Source of the DNA: an uncultured Paracoccaceae bacterium
GTDB lineage: Bacteria > Pseudomonadota > Alphaproteobacteria > Rhodobacterales > Rhodobacteraceae
Assembly (NCBI GenBank): GCA_937924905.1
Contig: CALDUK010000019.1
Location: forward strand, 62,001-126,000
Direction of reading: 5' to 3'
DNA length: 64,000 bases
Part shown: one piece after another, positions 35,199 to 43,993 of the stretch
How positions within the stretch are numbered: position 1 is the first letter of the stretch
Layout of the letters: each line of letters starts with the position of its first letter
Notes under the pieces: model-generated
Told to the model about the DNA's origin: nothing
Databases searched by the model: none
Seen by the model: the letters and a program-made list of their open reading frames with translations, nothing else
Translations under genes and position numbers: made by a program

Positions 35199-35911
35199 GC
35201 CGAAACCGTCCAGATCAATGTCTGCGGATTGTCCAACGATACCGTCCCGAAAAGGGACGTTGCCGACTTGATCACCGCCGGGGTCAGAAATGGCAGGAGA
35301 AAGCCTAAAGCAATGTTAAAGCGCGCATCCCGTTCAAGCCGTTCAACCACATCACCGCCCGCGGTCGGATCGAATGTTGGCAAATTGACCCAGACGTTAA
35401 AACCACCCGTGCGCGTCGGCCAGCGGCGCACACGCTGCAAAATGACAAAGAATGCCAGTGTGAAAAGCGAGATAAAATAGGCGATGCCGGCAGAATCACG
35501 GACCAGCTGTACATGATACGGCGCCGCATCCGGCGGCAACATCAGCACCACCAAACGAACGGGTGAGTAAGGGAAATCAATCGTCTGGCCAACAGCCGCA
35601 CCAATTTTGGCAACAAACAGTGACGTGTTCGACGGAACGACAACACCGGCGTTCAGAATGGATAGAAGGATAACAATCAGGAACAAAGACCCGAACCGCA
35701 CACGGTTGAACGGCGGGGCGTCGCGAAACTCAATCAGTCCTGGATAGGTCGACGCATATTCGAAAAATGTCAGGAAGGCTGCGAACAGCGCGACCAAAGT
35801 AACGACCTGCATGACGTCCATCGTCGTGCCAGGCAAAAGCATGGACGGTGTTGCCAGCATCAACATCACCAACAACGCACGAACCAACGCGCCAAGGAGC
35901 TTTGAAATCAC
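35072..35911 (-). CDS. Conserved multi-span membrane protein, unknown function
   Basis: 279 residues with about six membrane helices: LVRALLVMLMLATPSMLL, VVTLVALFAAFLTFF, LFLIVILLSILNAGVVV, AYFISLFTLAFFVIL, IALGFLLPFLTPAVI and WTVSAWAFLPASLFM. A cytoplasmic loop contains WPTRTGGFNVWVNLPTFDPTAGGDVVERL. I do not recognise a named family. It lies between leuD and an EEP protein, upstream of the latter and overlapping it, so the pair is probably co-expressed. Confidence 0.75.
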   Translation of the reverse strand: MISKLLGALVRALLVMLMLATPSMLLPGTTMDVMQVVTLVALFAAFLTFFEYASTYPGLIEFRDAPPFNRVRFGSLFLIVILLSILNAGVVVPSNTSLFVAKIGAAVGQTIDFPYSPVRLVVLMLPPDAAPYHVQLVRDSAGIAYFISLFTLAFFVILQRVRRWPTRTGGFNVWVNLPTFDPTAGGDVVERLERDARFNIALGFLLPFLTPAVIKSATSLFGTVSLDNPQTLIWTVSAWAFLPASLFMRGIAMSRIAMLITEKRKMASKDEGNSGLLPA

Positions 35912-36112
35912 GTTCTCTGCCTCATGTCACAACGATCCCCGTTTGCCGGGGCCGCTGCATTTTTGGTTTTCGAACAGTCGGATTTTATGACTGCCATAAT
36001 TTTGCCCTATTTCTGCCTTGGCTTTGTCATCACAGCAATAACTCCTGAAAACTGAATGAATTTCTGGGCAATTTCGTGGTCGGAATGGTGCGACATTGCA
36101 TCAATTCTTACA

Positions 36113-36142
36113 CAAAAAAGGGCCACCCAAACGGATGGCCCT
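36113..36142 (-). terminator. Intrinsic terminator after leuD
   Basis: AGGGCCA (36119-36125) pairs with TGGCCCT (36136-36142). On the minus strand the stem is followed by TTTTTTG. It sits 24 bp after the leuD stop, within the 254-bp gap (35912-36165) before the membrane-protein gene, in which nothing else was recognised. Confidence 0.88.
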
Positions 36143-36165
36143 ACATCTTGTGTGTTCTTGTCTCA

Positions 36166-36774
36166 CTACACCCAAGGGCGTTCGACACTCGCTTTCGCTT
36201 CAAATGTGTCAATTGACGACGCCGCATTCGTCATGGTCAGCCCGATGTCGTCCAGCCCGTTTAGCAAACAGTGCTTTTTGAACGCATCCACTTCAAAACT
36301 GACTTCGCCACCGTCCGGCCCGGTGATCGTCTGACTTTCCAGATCGACCGTCAGCACAGCGTTCGAGCCGCGTTCGGCATCGTCCATCAGCTTGGCATGT
36401 TCTTCCGGCGTGACAACGATAGGAAGAATGCCGTTCTTAAAGCAGTTGTTGTAAAAGATATCAGCAAAACTGGTCGAGATCACACAGCGCACACCGAAAT
36501 CCAAAAGCGCCCAAGGCGCATGTTCGCGCGACGACCCGCAGCCAAAATTGTCACCGGCGACAATGATCTCGGCATTGCGATAGGCCGGTTTGTTCAAAAC
36601 GAACGTCTCAATTTCGTTGCCCTTTCGATCATAGCGCATCTCGTCAAAAAGGTTCACCCCCAGCCCTGTGCGTTTAATCGTCTTCAGAAACTGCTTGGGG
36701 ATGATCATATCGGTATCGATATTGACCAACGGCATGGGGGCCGCAACGCCTGTAAGTTTGTCGAACTTTTCCAT
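36166..36774 (-). CDS. leuD: 3-isopropylmalate dehydratase small subunit
   Basis: Aconitase swivel-domain subunit, 202 residues: [66 protein letters not shown] and [12 protein letters not shown]. It isomerises 2- to 3-isopropylmalate together with LeuC. The ATG at 36774 overlaps the leuC stop (TGATG), giving translational coupling; a GTG one codon earlier is possible. Confidence 0.96.
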   Translation of the reverse strand: MEKFDKLTGVAAPMPLVNIDTDMIIPKQFLKTIKRTGLGVNLFDEMRYDRKGNEIETFVLNKPAYRNAEIIVAGDNFGCGSSREHAPWALLDFGVRCVISTSFADIFYNNCFKNGILPIVVTPEEHAKLMDDAERGSNAVLTVDLESQTITGPDGGEVSFEVDAFKKHCLLNGLDDIGLTMTNAASSIDTFEAKASVERPWV

Positions 36775-38180
36775 CACATCATCTCCCGCACATCGGTGAG
36801 TTTGCCGGCAATAGCCGCCGCCGCCGCCATGGCTGGCGACATAAGATGCGTTCGGCCACGGTAACCCTGACGGCCTTCAAAATTCCGGTTCGACGTTGAT
36901 GCGCAACGTTCCTCTTCGGCCAGTTGGTCGGGATTCATTGCAAGACACATTGAACACCCAGCCATGCGCCACTCGAACCCGGCTTCTTTGAAAATATCAG
37001 CCAAGCCTTCTTCTTCTGCCTGCGCGCGGACAAGCCCGGACCCTGGCACGACCATTGCGCGCTTTACGCCGATCTTTTTGCCTTTGACGACCGCTGCGGC
37101 CGCCCGCAGATCTTCGATGCGGCCGTTGGTGCACGATCCAATGAAGACCGTGTCGATTTCGATATCGGTCAGCTTCTGGCCCGGCGTCAGCCCCATGTAA
37201 TCGATCGAGCGTTCTGCCGCACCAACCTTGCCGCCTTCAAAACTGTCGGGCGCTGGCACAACATCGGTGATGGGCAGCACGTCTTCAGGCGATGTGCCCC
37301 AGGTCACCACAGGTGCGATGTCTTCGCCACGGATCGTGACGACCTTGTCCCAATGCGCATCCTCATCCGAAAACAGCGTCTTCCAATAAGTCAAAGCCGC
37401 TTCCCACTGTGCGTCCTTTGGCGCATGCGGCCGGCCTTTCACATAGTCGAACGTTTTTTCATCTGGCGCGATTAAACCCGCGCGTGCGCCGCCTTCGATG
37501 GCCATGTTGCAAACGGTCATGCGGCCTTCCATCGACAAATCGCGGATCGCTTCGCCGCAATATTCAATGACATAACCTGTACCACCAGCCGTGCCCGTGC
37601 GACCGATGACCGAAAGCGTGATGTCCTTGGCCGTCACACCCGGGCGCAGTTTTCCGGTGATTTCGACCTTCATGTTTTTGGACTTTTTCTGGATCAATGT
37701 CTGGGTCGCCAAGACATGCTCGACCTCAGACGTGCCGATCCCATGGGCCAGCGCACCGAACGCGCCATGGGTAGCGGTATGGCTGTCGCCGCAAACAACG
37801 GTCATCCCCGGCAGGGTCCATCCCTGTTCGGGGCCAACAATATGGACGATGCCCTGCCGGACATCGGACACAGGGTAGTAGTGGATACCAAATTCCTTGG
37901 CATTCTTGTCCAATGCTTCAACTTGAATGCGGCTGTCTTCCGGCATTTGGTCCGGGTTCTCACGCCCCAGAGTTGTCGGCACATTGTGATCCGGAACGGC
38001 AATTGTTTTGTGCGGCGCACGGACCGTTCGGCCGGTCATGCGCAGACCTTCAAAAGCTTGTGGGCTGGTCACTTCGTGAACAAGGTGGCGATCGATATAC
38101 AAATGGCATGTGCCATCTTCAGCTTCATGAGCGACGTGATCGTCCCAGATCTTGTCATAGAGCGTACGGGATGCGGACAT
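36774..38180 (-). CDS. leuC: 3-isopropylmalate dehydratase large subunit
   Basis: Aconitase-family [4Fe-4S] subunit, 468 residues: [52 protein letters not shown], and cluster-ligand Cys in [16 protein letters not shown] and [12 protein letters not shown]. The second in-frame ATG (38180) has the better AAGGAA spacing. It heads the leuCD transcript. Confidence 0.96.
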   Translation of the reverse strand: MSASRTLYDKIWDDHVAHEAEDGTCHLYIDRHLVHEVTSPQAFEGLRMTGRTVRAPHKTIAVPDHNVPTTLGRENPDQMPEDSRIQVEALDKNAKEFGIHYYPVSDVRQGIVHIVGPEQGWTLPGMTVVCGDSHTATHGAFGALAHGIGTSEVEHVLATQTLIQKKSKNMKVEITGKLRPGVTAKDITLSVIGRTGTAGGTGYVIEYCGEAIRDLSMEGRMTVCNMAIEGGARAGLIAPDEKTFDYVKGRPHAPKDAQWEAALTYWKTLFSDEDAHWDKVVTIRGEDIAPVVTWGTSPEDVLPITDVVPAPDSFEGGKVGAAERSIDYMGLTPGQKLTDIEIDTVFIGSCTNGRIEDLRAAAAVVKGKKIGVKRAMVVPGSGLVRAQAEEEGLADIFKEAGFEWRMAGCSMCLAMNPDQLAEEERCASTSNRNFEGRQGYRGRTHLMSPAMAAAAAIAGKLTDVREMM

Positions 38181-38351
38181 ATTCATTTCCTTTTAGGATT
38201 TGGCCAAGGGCCAGACAGGGATGGTTCAGCGCTGTCGCTTACGACCCGCTGTGCAAGGTGCAGGAAAGCCCATGAAAGCGCCAAGGCAGCCGCACCCGAT
38301 CATCCATGTCAAAAACACGTTTCATCCCCGAGCAAATACAGTCTCTTTCCC

Positions 38352-38386
38352 ACAAAATACAACCCCGCCATGTTGCCATGGCGGGG
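38352..38386 (-). terminator. Terminator after apt
   Basis: CCCCGCCATG (38363-38372) pairs perfectly with CATGGCGGGG (38377-38386) around TTGC. On the minus strand it is followed by TTGTATTTTG. It lies in the 305-bp gap between apt and leuC, about 100 bp after the apt stop. No other element was recognised in that gap. Confidence 0.75.
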
Positions 38387-38485
38387 GTCGAACTCGTCCA
38401 GCACAAGATTTCGAAATCCCTTACCGGACTAAGAATTAATGCCTAACGATTGGTTAAGCTAAGTGTTTGGAGAATAACATTGCGC

Positions 38486-39028
38486 TCAATCGCCCTCAAA
38501 TTCGCAAAGCGTATGGACATTCATGCCCAGCGCTTCGATTTTCTTGCGCCCGCCCAGGTCAGGCAGATCGACGATAAAGGCGCAGCCTACGATCTTGCCC
38601 CCCATCCGTTCGATCAGCTTGATTCCCGCTTCGCATGTGCCGCCGGTCGCCAATAGATCGTCAATCACCAGAACTTTTTCACCTGGTTCGATAGCGTCGT
38701 CATGAACCTCCATCACGGCTTCGCCGTATTCCAGCTGATAATCTTCTGAAATTGTTGCGCCCGGCAGTTTTCCCTTCTTTCTAATCGGCACAAAACCGAC
38801 CGAAAGCTGGTGCGCAATAGCACCGCCGATAATAAAACCGCGCGCTTCTAGCCCGACAACCTTGTCAATTTCTTCACCTGCATACGGATGAAGCAATTGA
38901 TCCACGCAAATTCGAAACCCACGCGGATCGGCAAACAGCGTCGTCACATCGCGGAACATGATCCCTTCGTGCGGGAAATCGACGATGGTTCTGATGTAGT
39001 CCCTGACGGTTTTCTGGCGGTTGTCCAT
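38486..39028 (-). CDS. apt: Adenine phosphoribosyltransferase
   Basis: 180 residues: [53 protein letters not shown] and the PRPP-binding loop [20 protein letters not shown]. Salvages adenine to AMP. mtnP, which releases adenine from methylthioadenosine, lies 45 bp upstream on the same strand, so the pair forms a purine-salvage unit. Confidence 0.96.
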   Translation of the reverse strand: MDNRQKTVRDYIRTIVDFPHEGIMFRDVTTLFADPRGFRICVDQLLHPYAGEEIDKVVGLEARGFIIGGAIAHQLSVGFVPIRKKGKLPGATISEDYQLEYGEAVMEVHDDAIEPGEKVLVIDDLLATGGTCEAGIKLIERMGGKIVGCAFIVDLPDLGGRKKIEALGMNVHTLCEFEGD

Positions 39029-39073
39029 GACAGGCCCCCTTGGTGTTTCTGTTTGATAGAGCGCCGAAGGTCC

Positions 39074-39949
39074 CTATCCAAGAACGCGCCCGGCCACTGC
39101 GTCGAGTTTTGCGACCAAGGCCGGATCACGATTGTCTGGCTGTGTGATGATCGCATATTCCAGCGCCCGATCGCATCCGTGCGGGCAAGGCGCGCGGTGT
39201 TTTCCCAGTAAATCAGGCAGCTTTGCCACCAAATTCCGCGCTTGGTCTGCATTTCCCATCAACGTCTTGATGATATCGGTCACATCCACTTCGCCATGAT
39301 CCGGATGCCAACTGTCATAGTCGGTGATCATCGCGACACTGGCATAGCAAATCTCGGCCTCACGGGCCAACTTCGCTTCCGGCATGTTTGTCATGCCGAT
39401 CACATCGCAGCCCCAGACTTCGCGATAAAGTTTCGATTCAGCCAATGACGAAAACTGCGGCCCTTCCATCGCCAGATAGGTTCCCCCGCGATGCACCTGA
39501 ATGCCCGACGCCCGAGCAGCTTTGAAACAGGCGTCACTCAGCCGTGGACATACAGGATGCGCGACGCTGACATGCGCGACGCAACCGGTCCCGAAGAAAG
39601 ATTTTTCCCGCGCAAATGTGCGGTCAATAAATTGATCAACAACCACAAAGTCACCGGGGGCCATGTCTTCGCGGAATGATCCGCAGGCCGAAACGCTGAT
39701 CACGTCGGTCACACCCAGACGTTTAAGCCCATCAATGTTCGCCCGATAGGGCACCGTTGTTGGGGAATGAACATGCCCGCGCCCGTGTCTTGGCAGGAAA
39801 ACCATGCGAACACCGTCCAATTGTCCGGTCAGCATTTGATCCGACGGGTCCCCCCAAGGCGTCGCAACGGTGGTCCATTCGGCCCCGTCCAGTCCATCGA
39901 TTTCATAGATTCCGCTGCCACCAATGATGCCGATTACTGTTTCGGTCAT
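39074..39949 (-). CDS. mtnP: S-methyl-5'-thioadenosine phosphorylase
   Basis: PNP-family phosphorylase of 291 residues: IGIIGGSGIYEIDGL, FLPRHGRGHVHSPTTVPYRANI, GVTDVISVSACGSFREDM and TYLAMEGPQFSSLAESKLYR...GMTNMPEAKLAREAEICYA. It splits methylthioadenosine to adenine and methylthioribose-1-phosphate. The start at 39949 gives the usual N-terminus; the open frame continues upstream without family similarity. Confidence 0.95.
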   Translation of the reverse strand: MTETVIGIIGGSGIYEIDGLDGAEWTTVATPWGDPSDQMLTGQLDGVRMVFLPRHGRGHVHSPTTVPYRANIDGLKRLGVTDVISVSACGSFREDMAPGDFVVVDQFIDRTFAREKSFFGTGCVAHVSVAHPVCPRLSDACFKAARASGIQVHRGGTYLAMEGPQFSSLAESKLYREVWGCDVIGMTNMPEAKLAREAEICYASVAMITDYDSWHPDHGEVDVTDIIKTLMGNADQARNLVAKLPDLLGKHRAPCPHGCDRALEYAIITQPDNRDPALVAKLDAVAGRVLG

Positions 39950-40021
39950 GCCTGCCCCCTGTTTGCCGGTCACAACCGACAGTAGTGCCATGCCGCCACG
40001 GATTTGCAACTGATGTTCAGG

Positions 40022-40206
40022 GGAAAAAACGAAACCCCCGCCAATGGCGAGGGTTTCCCGTTTCGAAAGAAGTCCCCGGCACCGCGGGCTGGGTGGGGGC
40101 TGTTGAAACCACGGCACCGGGGATAGCGTCTTTCGCTACCCTTTCTGAATGCCTTCGAACTGGGGCGACAAGACGGGCCGTCTGAGCCGCTAGAGGGGTT
40201 TTTTTG
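40022..40206. ncRNA. Highly structured intergenic RNA candidate (several nested hairpins)
   Basis: Between mtnP and the DUF2794 gene lie three stems: GAAACCC/GGGTTTC (40031-40057, with an inner CGCC/GGCG), TCCCCGG/CCGGGGA (about 40073-40122), and TAGCG-TCTTT-CGCTA (40123-40137). The minus strand ends the first stem with TTTTTT (40024-40029). The plus strand has seven T at 40199-40205 after a weaker hairpin. This could be a minus-strand small RNA of about 110 nt or an untranslated leader. No known RNA family could be assigned by eye. Confidence 0.4.
40024..40057 (-). terminator. Terminator-like hairpin with U6 upstream of mtnP
   Basis: On the minus strand GAAACCC pairs with GGGTTTC, enclosing CGCC/GGCG, and is followed by CGTTTTTTCC. 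It lies 75-110 bp upstream of mtnP. The nearest leftward gene to its right is beyond the rightward DUF2794 gene, so it probably ends a local small transcript. Confidence 0.6.
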
Positions 40207-40263
40207 TGGCAAAGTTGCGGCGAGACTTGATTCTCACAACTCTGGCAGGCAGGGTTTAAAGCT

Positions 40264-40611
40264 ATGGCGGTCCATGATCCTACTCCGTTTCCATCCCCAA
40301 AGGCAGTGCCGGAAAAAATTGCGTTTGATCGCAAAGAATTAGGCGTTATTTTGGGGCTGTATGGCCGAATGATCGCGGCCGGAGAATGGCGCGACTATGG
40401 AATGTCTTTCCTTAAAGATGTCGCTATTTTCTCTGTGTTCAGACGCGCGGCAGAACAACCGCTCTATCGGATCGAAAAAAGACCGCGTTTGCGCGACAAA
40501 CAAGGCATGTATGCGGTGATCGGTATGGACGGGCGCATCCTTAAGCGCGGCCATGATCTTAAATCCGTACTACGCGTGCTTGAACGCAAACTTATCCGCG
40601 CGGTCGATTGA
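40264..40611 (+). CDS. DUF2794 family protein
   Basis: 115-residue conserved alphaproteobacterial protein: KIAFDRKELGVILGLYGRMIAAGEWRDYGMSFLKDVAIFSVFRRAAEQPLYRIEK ending DLKSVLRVLERKLIR. Soluble and basic, with no catalytic motif. Function unknown in the family. It is convergent with the NlpC/P60 gene four bases away. Confidence 0.88.
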   Translation: MAVHDPTPFPSPKAVPEKIAFDRKELGVILGLYGRMIAAGEWRDYGMSFLKDVAIFSVFRRAAEQPLYRIEKRPRLRDKQGMYAVIGMDGRILKRGHDLKSVLRVLERKLIRAVD

Positions 40612-40615
40612 GAAC

Positions 40616-41371
40616 TTATTCAGCCAAAGGCCGCCGCAAGGGGCGTAAACGCGCGGTGACCTGCCCGGACGATGTGGATGCGATGCGCGCGATCACAGCG
40701 TGGCGCGGTTCTTCGGTGACCTGCATGTGATGCGCATTCGCGTGGATCAAGGTGCCCTCACCCGTTTCCAGGGCAACGTGATCTTTCCAAAAAATCAGGT
40801 CACCGGGCTGGTGTTCATCCGGTCTGGTCCCGGGCATGTCTTTCTGATCCTGACTGTCGGCGGCACACGACCAGCCAATGGCGTGATAGACCGCTTGTAT
40901 CAGCCCCGAACAATCCAGCCCAAAGCCCGTATTTCCGGCCCACACATAAGGCGCACCCAGATATTGTCTTGCCACATCGACCGGATTGCGGTGCCAATCC
41001 AACCAGTCACGGCAATGATGTTTCGGCACAAAACACCTGCCGTCCCGATGCTGAACCTCCAGCCACCTGTCGCTTTCAGCGACGGTATGAAGACGCGTCG
41101 TCATATGCAGATCACTCACCAGCGCGCTTTTGATATCTGGCGCTTTGTACCCCCAAGTGGATCGAACACTGACCCAATGCGTCGGCACAATCACAGCACC
41201 CAAGGTCTGTTCGGGCAGACAGCCAGCATAGCCATCTTTAAGAGCATGACCAAAGGCATGCCCATCCCGAACATGATCAACTTGAAACGGATCGCCGACC
41301 AGAACTTGCCGGTCAGGGCGCGCATCCGGCGATGGCCGCAGCCAAGTGTTTTCTGATGCGCTAGCCTGCAT
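40616..41371 (-). CDS. NlpC/P60 family cysteine peptidase with SH3-like domain
   Basis: 251 residues. N-terminal SH3-like regions bind peptidoglycan. The C-terminal NlpC/P60 domain has YLGAPYVWAGNTGFGLDCSGLIQAVYHAIG (catalytic Cys) and PGDLIFWKDHVALETG (catalytic His). It is expected to cut peptidoglycan stem or muropeptides; no signal peptide is visible, so it may act on imported muropeptides in the cytoplasm. The start overlaps the aminopeptidase stop by 11 bp, so both are one transcript and may together degrade muropeptides. Confidence 0.9.
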   Translation of the reverse strand: MQASASENTWLRPSPDARPDRQVLVGDPFQVDHVRDGHAFGHALKDGYAGCLPEQTLGAVIVPTHWVSVRSTWGYKAPDIKSALVSDLHMTTRLHTVAESDRWLEVQHRDGRCFVPKHHCRDWLDWHRNPVDVARQYLGAPYVWAGNTGFGLDCSGLIQAVYHAIGWSCAADSQDQKDMPGTRPDEHQPGDLIFWKDHVALETGEGTLIHANAHHMQVTEEPRHAVIARIASTSSGQVTARLRPLRRPLAE

Positions 41372-42743
41372 TCAACATCTCAGGCATGGCATCAACCAGG
41401 GCGCGAATGCCCTGTCCCACCCCGCCCTTTGGGCGACCGGGGGCGGCACTTGGGGTCCAGCCATAGACATCAAAATGCATGTAACGCGGCGTTTCTGTCA
41501 CGAAGCGTTTCAGGAACAGTGCGGCGGTGATCGACCCGGCAAAACCGCCTTTTGGCGCATTGTCCAAATCGGCGATGCCCGGTTCAATCATCGGTTCATA
41601 GGGCGTCCAAAACGGCATACGCCAGACTGGATCCTGTACGCGGTTCGCCGCCATTTCCAATGCGGCAGCGTCCGGATCGTGGTCAGTATAGAACGGGGCA
41701 AGATCGGGCCCAACCGCGACGCGCGCGGCGCCTGTTAATGTGGCCATCGAAATCATCAGGTCAGGCGGGGTTTCATCGGCCAACGTCAATGCATCCGCCA
41801 AAACCAGACGGCCTTCGGCATCTGTGTTGTTGATCTCAACCGTCAATCCTTTGCGCGACGTCAGGATGTCGCCCGGACGGAAGGCAATACCGGAAACCGA
41901 GTTTTCAACCGCCGGAACCAGCACGCGCAACTGCACCGGCATGCCCAGAGCCATGATCATATGCGCCAGCCCCAGAACATTTGCCGCACCACCCATGTCT
42001 TTTTTCATCAACCCCATAGAAGCGCCCGGCTTCAGGTTCAGGCCACCTGTGTCAAAACACACGCCTTTGCCCACCAGGGTCAGATTGGGGCCACTTGCAC
42101 CCCAGCGCATATCGATCAACCGAGGGGCGCGGGGTGACGCCATTCCGACGGCATGGATCATGGGAAAATCCGTCGCCAAAGCATCGCCCGAAACAACATT
42201 TATGGACGCCCCGAACCTGTCTGCCAATGCGCGTGAAGCAATCTCTAATTCGTCCGGTCCCATATCCAGCGCCGGGGTATTGATTAAATCACGCGTCAGG
42301 GCTTCGCCCTCCGCAATTGCTTCGACCCGGTCCGCGTCAATGCCATCTGGCGCGATTAGTTGGGCACCATGCGAAGGCGCCGCTCGGTATGTGCCGAACC
42401 GATATTGCGACAGCAACCAGGCCAGGGCTGCTTCTTCCGCGGTATCATCATCCAGATCAGACGGAAGCTTCCAAACGCCTTTCGGCAATTTGGCTGCAAT
42501 GCTGGCTATCAAAAACCGCCCACGTGCATGATCAGTCGTGCTTCCAAGCCCGCCAACCGCCTCGCGAAGTGACCCATCGGGGTTCGGGAACAACAACACG
42601 TCACCGAGGCGTGCGATGAAACCGGATTGATCGGCCCAGGTCCTGTCTGTTGCGGACAGTGACGCTTTCCAATCCTCAATCGCTTCCTTCCGGACCAAGG
42701 TCAGCAGTTTCGCCTCGCCAGCGTCGGTTGCAAATTTCATCAT
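41361..42743 (-). CDS. Leucyl aminopeptidase family (M17) protein
   Basis: 460 residues of the M17 family: metal ligands in LTLVGKGVCFDTGGLNLKP and KKDMGGAANVLG, the signature NNTDAEGRLVLADAL, and a C-terminal HFDVYGWTP. Removes N-terminal residues from peptides. The PepB/PepA subtype is not decided. It is upstream of, and overlapping, the NlpC/P60 gene, suggesting joint turnover of muropeptides. Start at 42743 or the next codon. Confidence 0.93.
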   Translation of the reverse strand: MMKFATDAGEAKLLTLVRKEAIEDWKASLSATDRTWADQSGFIARLGDVLLFPNPDGSLREAVGGLGSTTDHARGRFLIASIAAKLPKGVWKLPSDLDDDTAEEAALAWLLSQYRFGTYRAAPSHGAQLIAPDGIDADRVEAIAEGEALTRDLINTPALDMGPDELEIASRALADRFGASINVVSGDALATDFPMIHAVGMASPRAPRLIDMRWGASGPNLTLVGKGVCFDTGGLNLKPGASMGLMKKDMGGAANVLGLAHMIMALGMPVQLRVLVPAVENSVSGIAFRPGDILTSRKGLTVEINNTDAEGRLVLADALTLADETPPDLMISMATLTGAARVAVGPDLAPFYTDHDPDAAALEMAANRVQDPVWRMPFWTPYEPMIEPGIADLDNAPKGGFAGSITAALFLKRFVTETPRYMHFDVYGWTPSAAPGRPKGGVGQGIRALVDAMPEMLNAG

Positions 42744-42815
42744 AGCGTCGGCCCTGCCAATTTCGTTTCGCTTGTCGCAATCGCCAAGCTGGCAGGGAAA
42801 ACGCGGGTTGCAAGT

Positions 42816-43190
42816 TCAAATTTGCCGATAGCTGATTTCAAGCAGTGCTGCGAGTGATGTTTCCCCGACACGCACAAGACGTGCAATTACCGCCGCCAAT
42901 GCAACCGCGTCACAGGTTTCAATAAGTTCTGAGGCTTGATCAACGACAAAAACAACATCCGGCAAGCCGGAGGTTATGGCCAACCGACGCAGCGCGGCAA
43001 GTGATGTTGACAAGCGGCCAAATTCACTTGCCGTCCACGACGCCTCGACAGCAGCAAGGCACACGACCATGTCTTCAATGGCGTCTTCGGCCAGATGAAC
43101 ATCGAAACCGCGCCCATCTGCCGGATTTTCCGCCCGTTCAAGTGATATCGTTTCCCTTAAACACAAGGCGATGACTTTATCCGTATTCAT
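42816..43190 (-). CDS. Conserved hypothetical protein, 124 aa
   Basis: Small acidic helical protein: MNTDKVIALCLRETISLERAE, then AEDAIEDMVVCLAAVEASW, and a C-terminal LVRVGETSLAALLEISYR. No membrane span or signal. It resembles small roseobacter hypotheticals of unknown role. It lies upstream of the M17 gene by 72 bp in the same direction and is divergent from the carbonic anhydrase gene. Confidence 0.65.
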   Translation of the reverse strand: MNTDKVIALCLRETISLERAENPADGRGFDVHLAEDAIEDMVVCLAAVEASWTASEFGRLSTSLAALRRLAITSGLPDVVFVVDQASELIETCDAVALAAVIARLVRVGETSLAALLEISYRQI

Positions 43191-43299
43191 TGGTTACCCT
43201 TTCCCTCGACCCGAGACAGGTGTAACCGGGGCCCGAAAACAAAGCGTTGATGCCCAGGGAATTTTGCCCGGTATTTGACTTAACATGGAAAAGGCAACG

Positions 43300-43950
43300 A
43301 TGGATCAGATCCGCCCACTTCCCAGTTTTCTTGTCCAGCGCTACCACGGCTGGAAAGCAACGAAATTCGCCGAAAACCAGGCATGGTACAAAAAACTGGC
43401 GGACGAAGGTCAACGCCCGCGCGGCATGATTATCTCGTGCTGCGACAGCCGTGTGAATGCTCTGGCTCTTTTCGAAGCCGATGCGGGCGAGTTCTTTGTG
43501 CACCGCAATGTGGCAAATCTGGTGCCTCCGTATCAGCCCGATGGCGATCCGCGCGGAACCGGCGCAACCATCGAATACGCCGTGACGGCGTTGCACATTC
43601 CCCATCTGATTGTGATCGGCCATTCGCAATGCGGCGGGGTGGCAGGATGCCACGCCATGTGTTCGGAAGAGGCGCCACATCTGGACAGCAAGACCAGCCT
43701 TGTTGGTCGGTGGATCGACATTCTGCGGCCGGGTTTCGAGCGGATTGACCAAAGCGCGCCAAAAGACGAACAGTTGCGCGCTTTGGAAAAAGAAGCCGTC
43801 GTTCTGTCTTTGGAAAACTTGCTGACCTATCCGTTCATCGTCGAGGCTCGTAAGAAACAAGAGCTAAGCCTACACGGTTTGTGGACGGACATCGGCGAAG
43901 GCGCGCTCTATCAATACGAAGCGGACGCGCGCAGCTTTACTTTGGTTTGA
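43300..43950 (+). CDS. Beta-carbonic anhydrase
   Basis: 216 residues: first zinc Cys and Asp in MIISCCDSRVNALALFEADAGEFFVHRNVANLVPPY, and zinc His/Cys in VIGHSQCGGVAGCHAMC. Interconverts CO2 and bicarbonate. The ATG at 43300 follows AAAGG with good spacing; an ATG at 43285 has no site. It is followed after 43 bp by sbtA and sbtB, so it belongs to a bicarbonate-uptake cassette. Confidence 0.93.
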   Translation: MDQIRPLPSFLVQRYHGWKATKFAENQAWYKKLADEGQRPRGMIISCCDSRVNALALFEADAGEFFVHRNVANLVPPYQPDGDPRGTGATIEYAVTALHIPHLIVIGHSQCGGVAGCHAMCSEEAPHLDSKTSLVGRWIDILRPGFERIDQSAPKDEQLRALEKEAVVLSLENLLTYPFIVEARKKQELSLHGLWTDIGEGALYQYEADARSFTLV

Positions 43951-43993
43951 CAGCCACACGTCAAGTGTTACATCGACTGAAAAGTAGGTAACC

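Noticed and set aside
38433-38456. Second CtrA-like site with two TTAA half-sites
   Set aside because: Spacing between the half-sites is about 15 bases, not seven.
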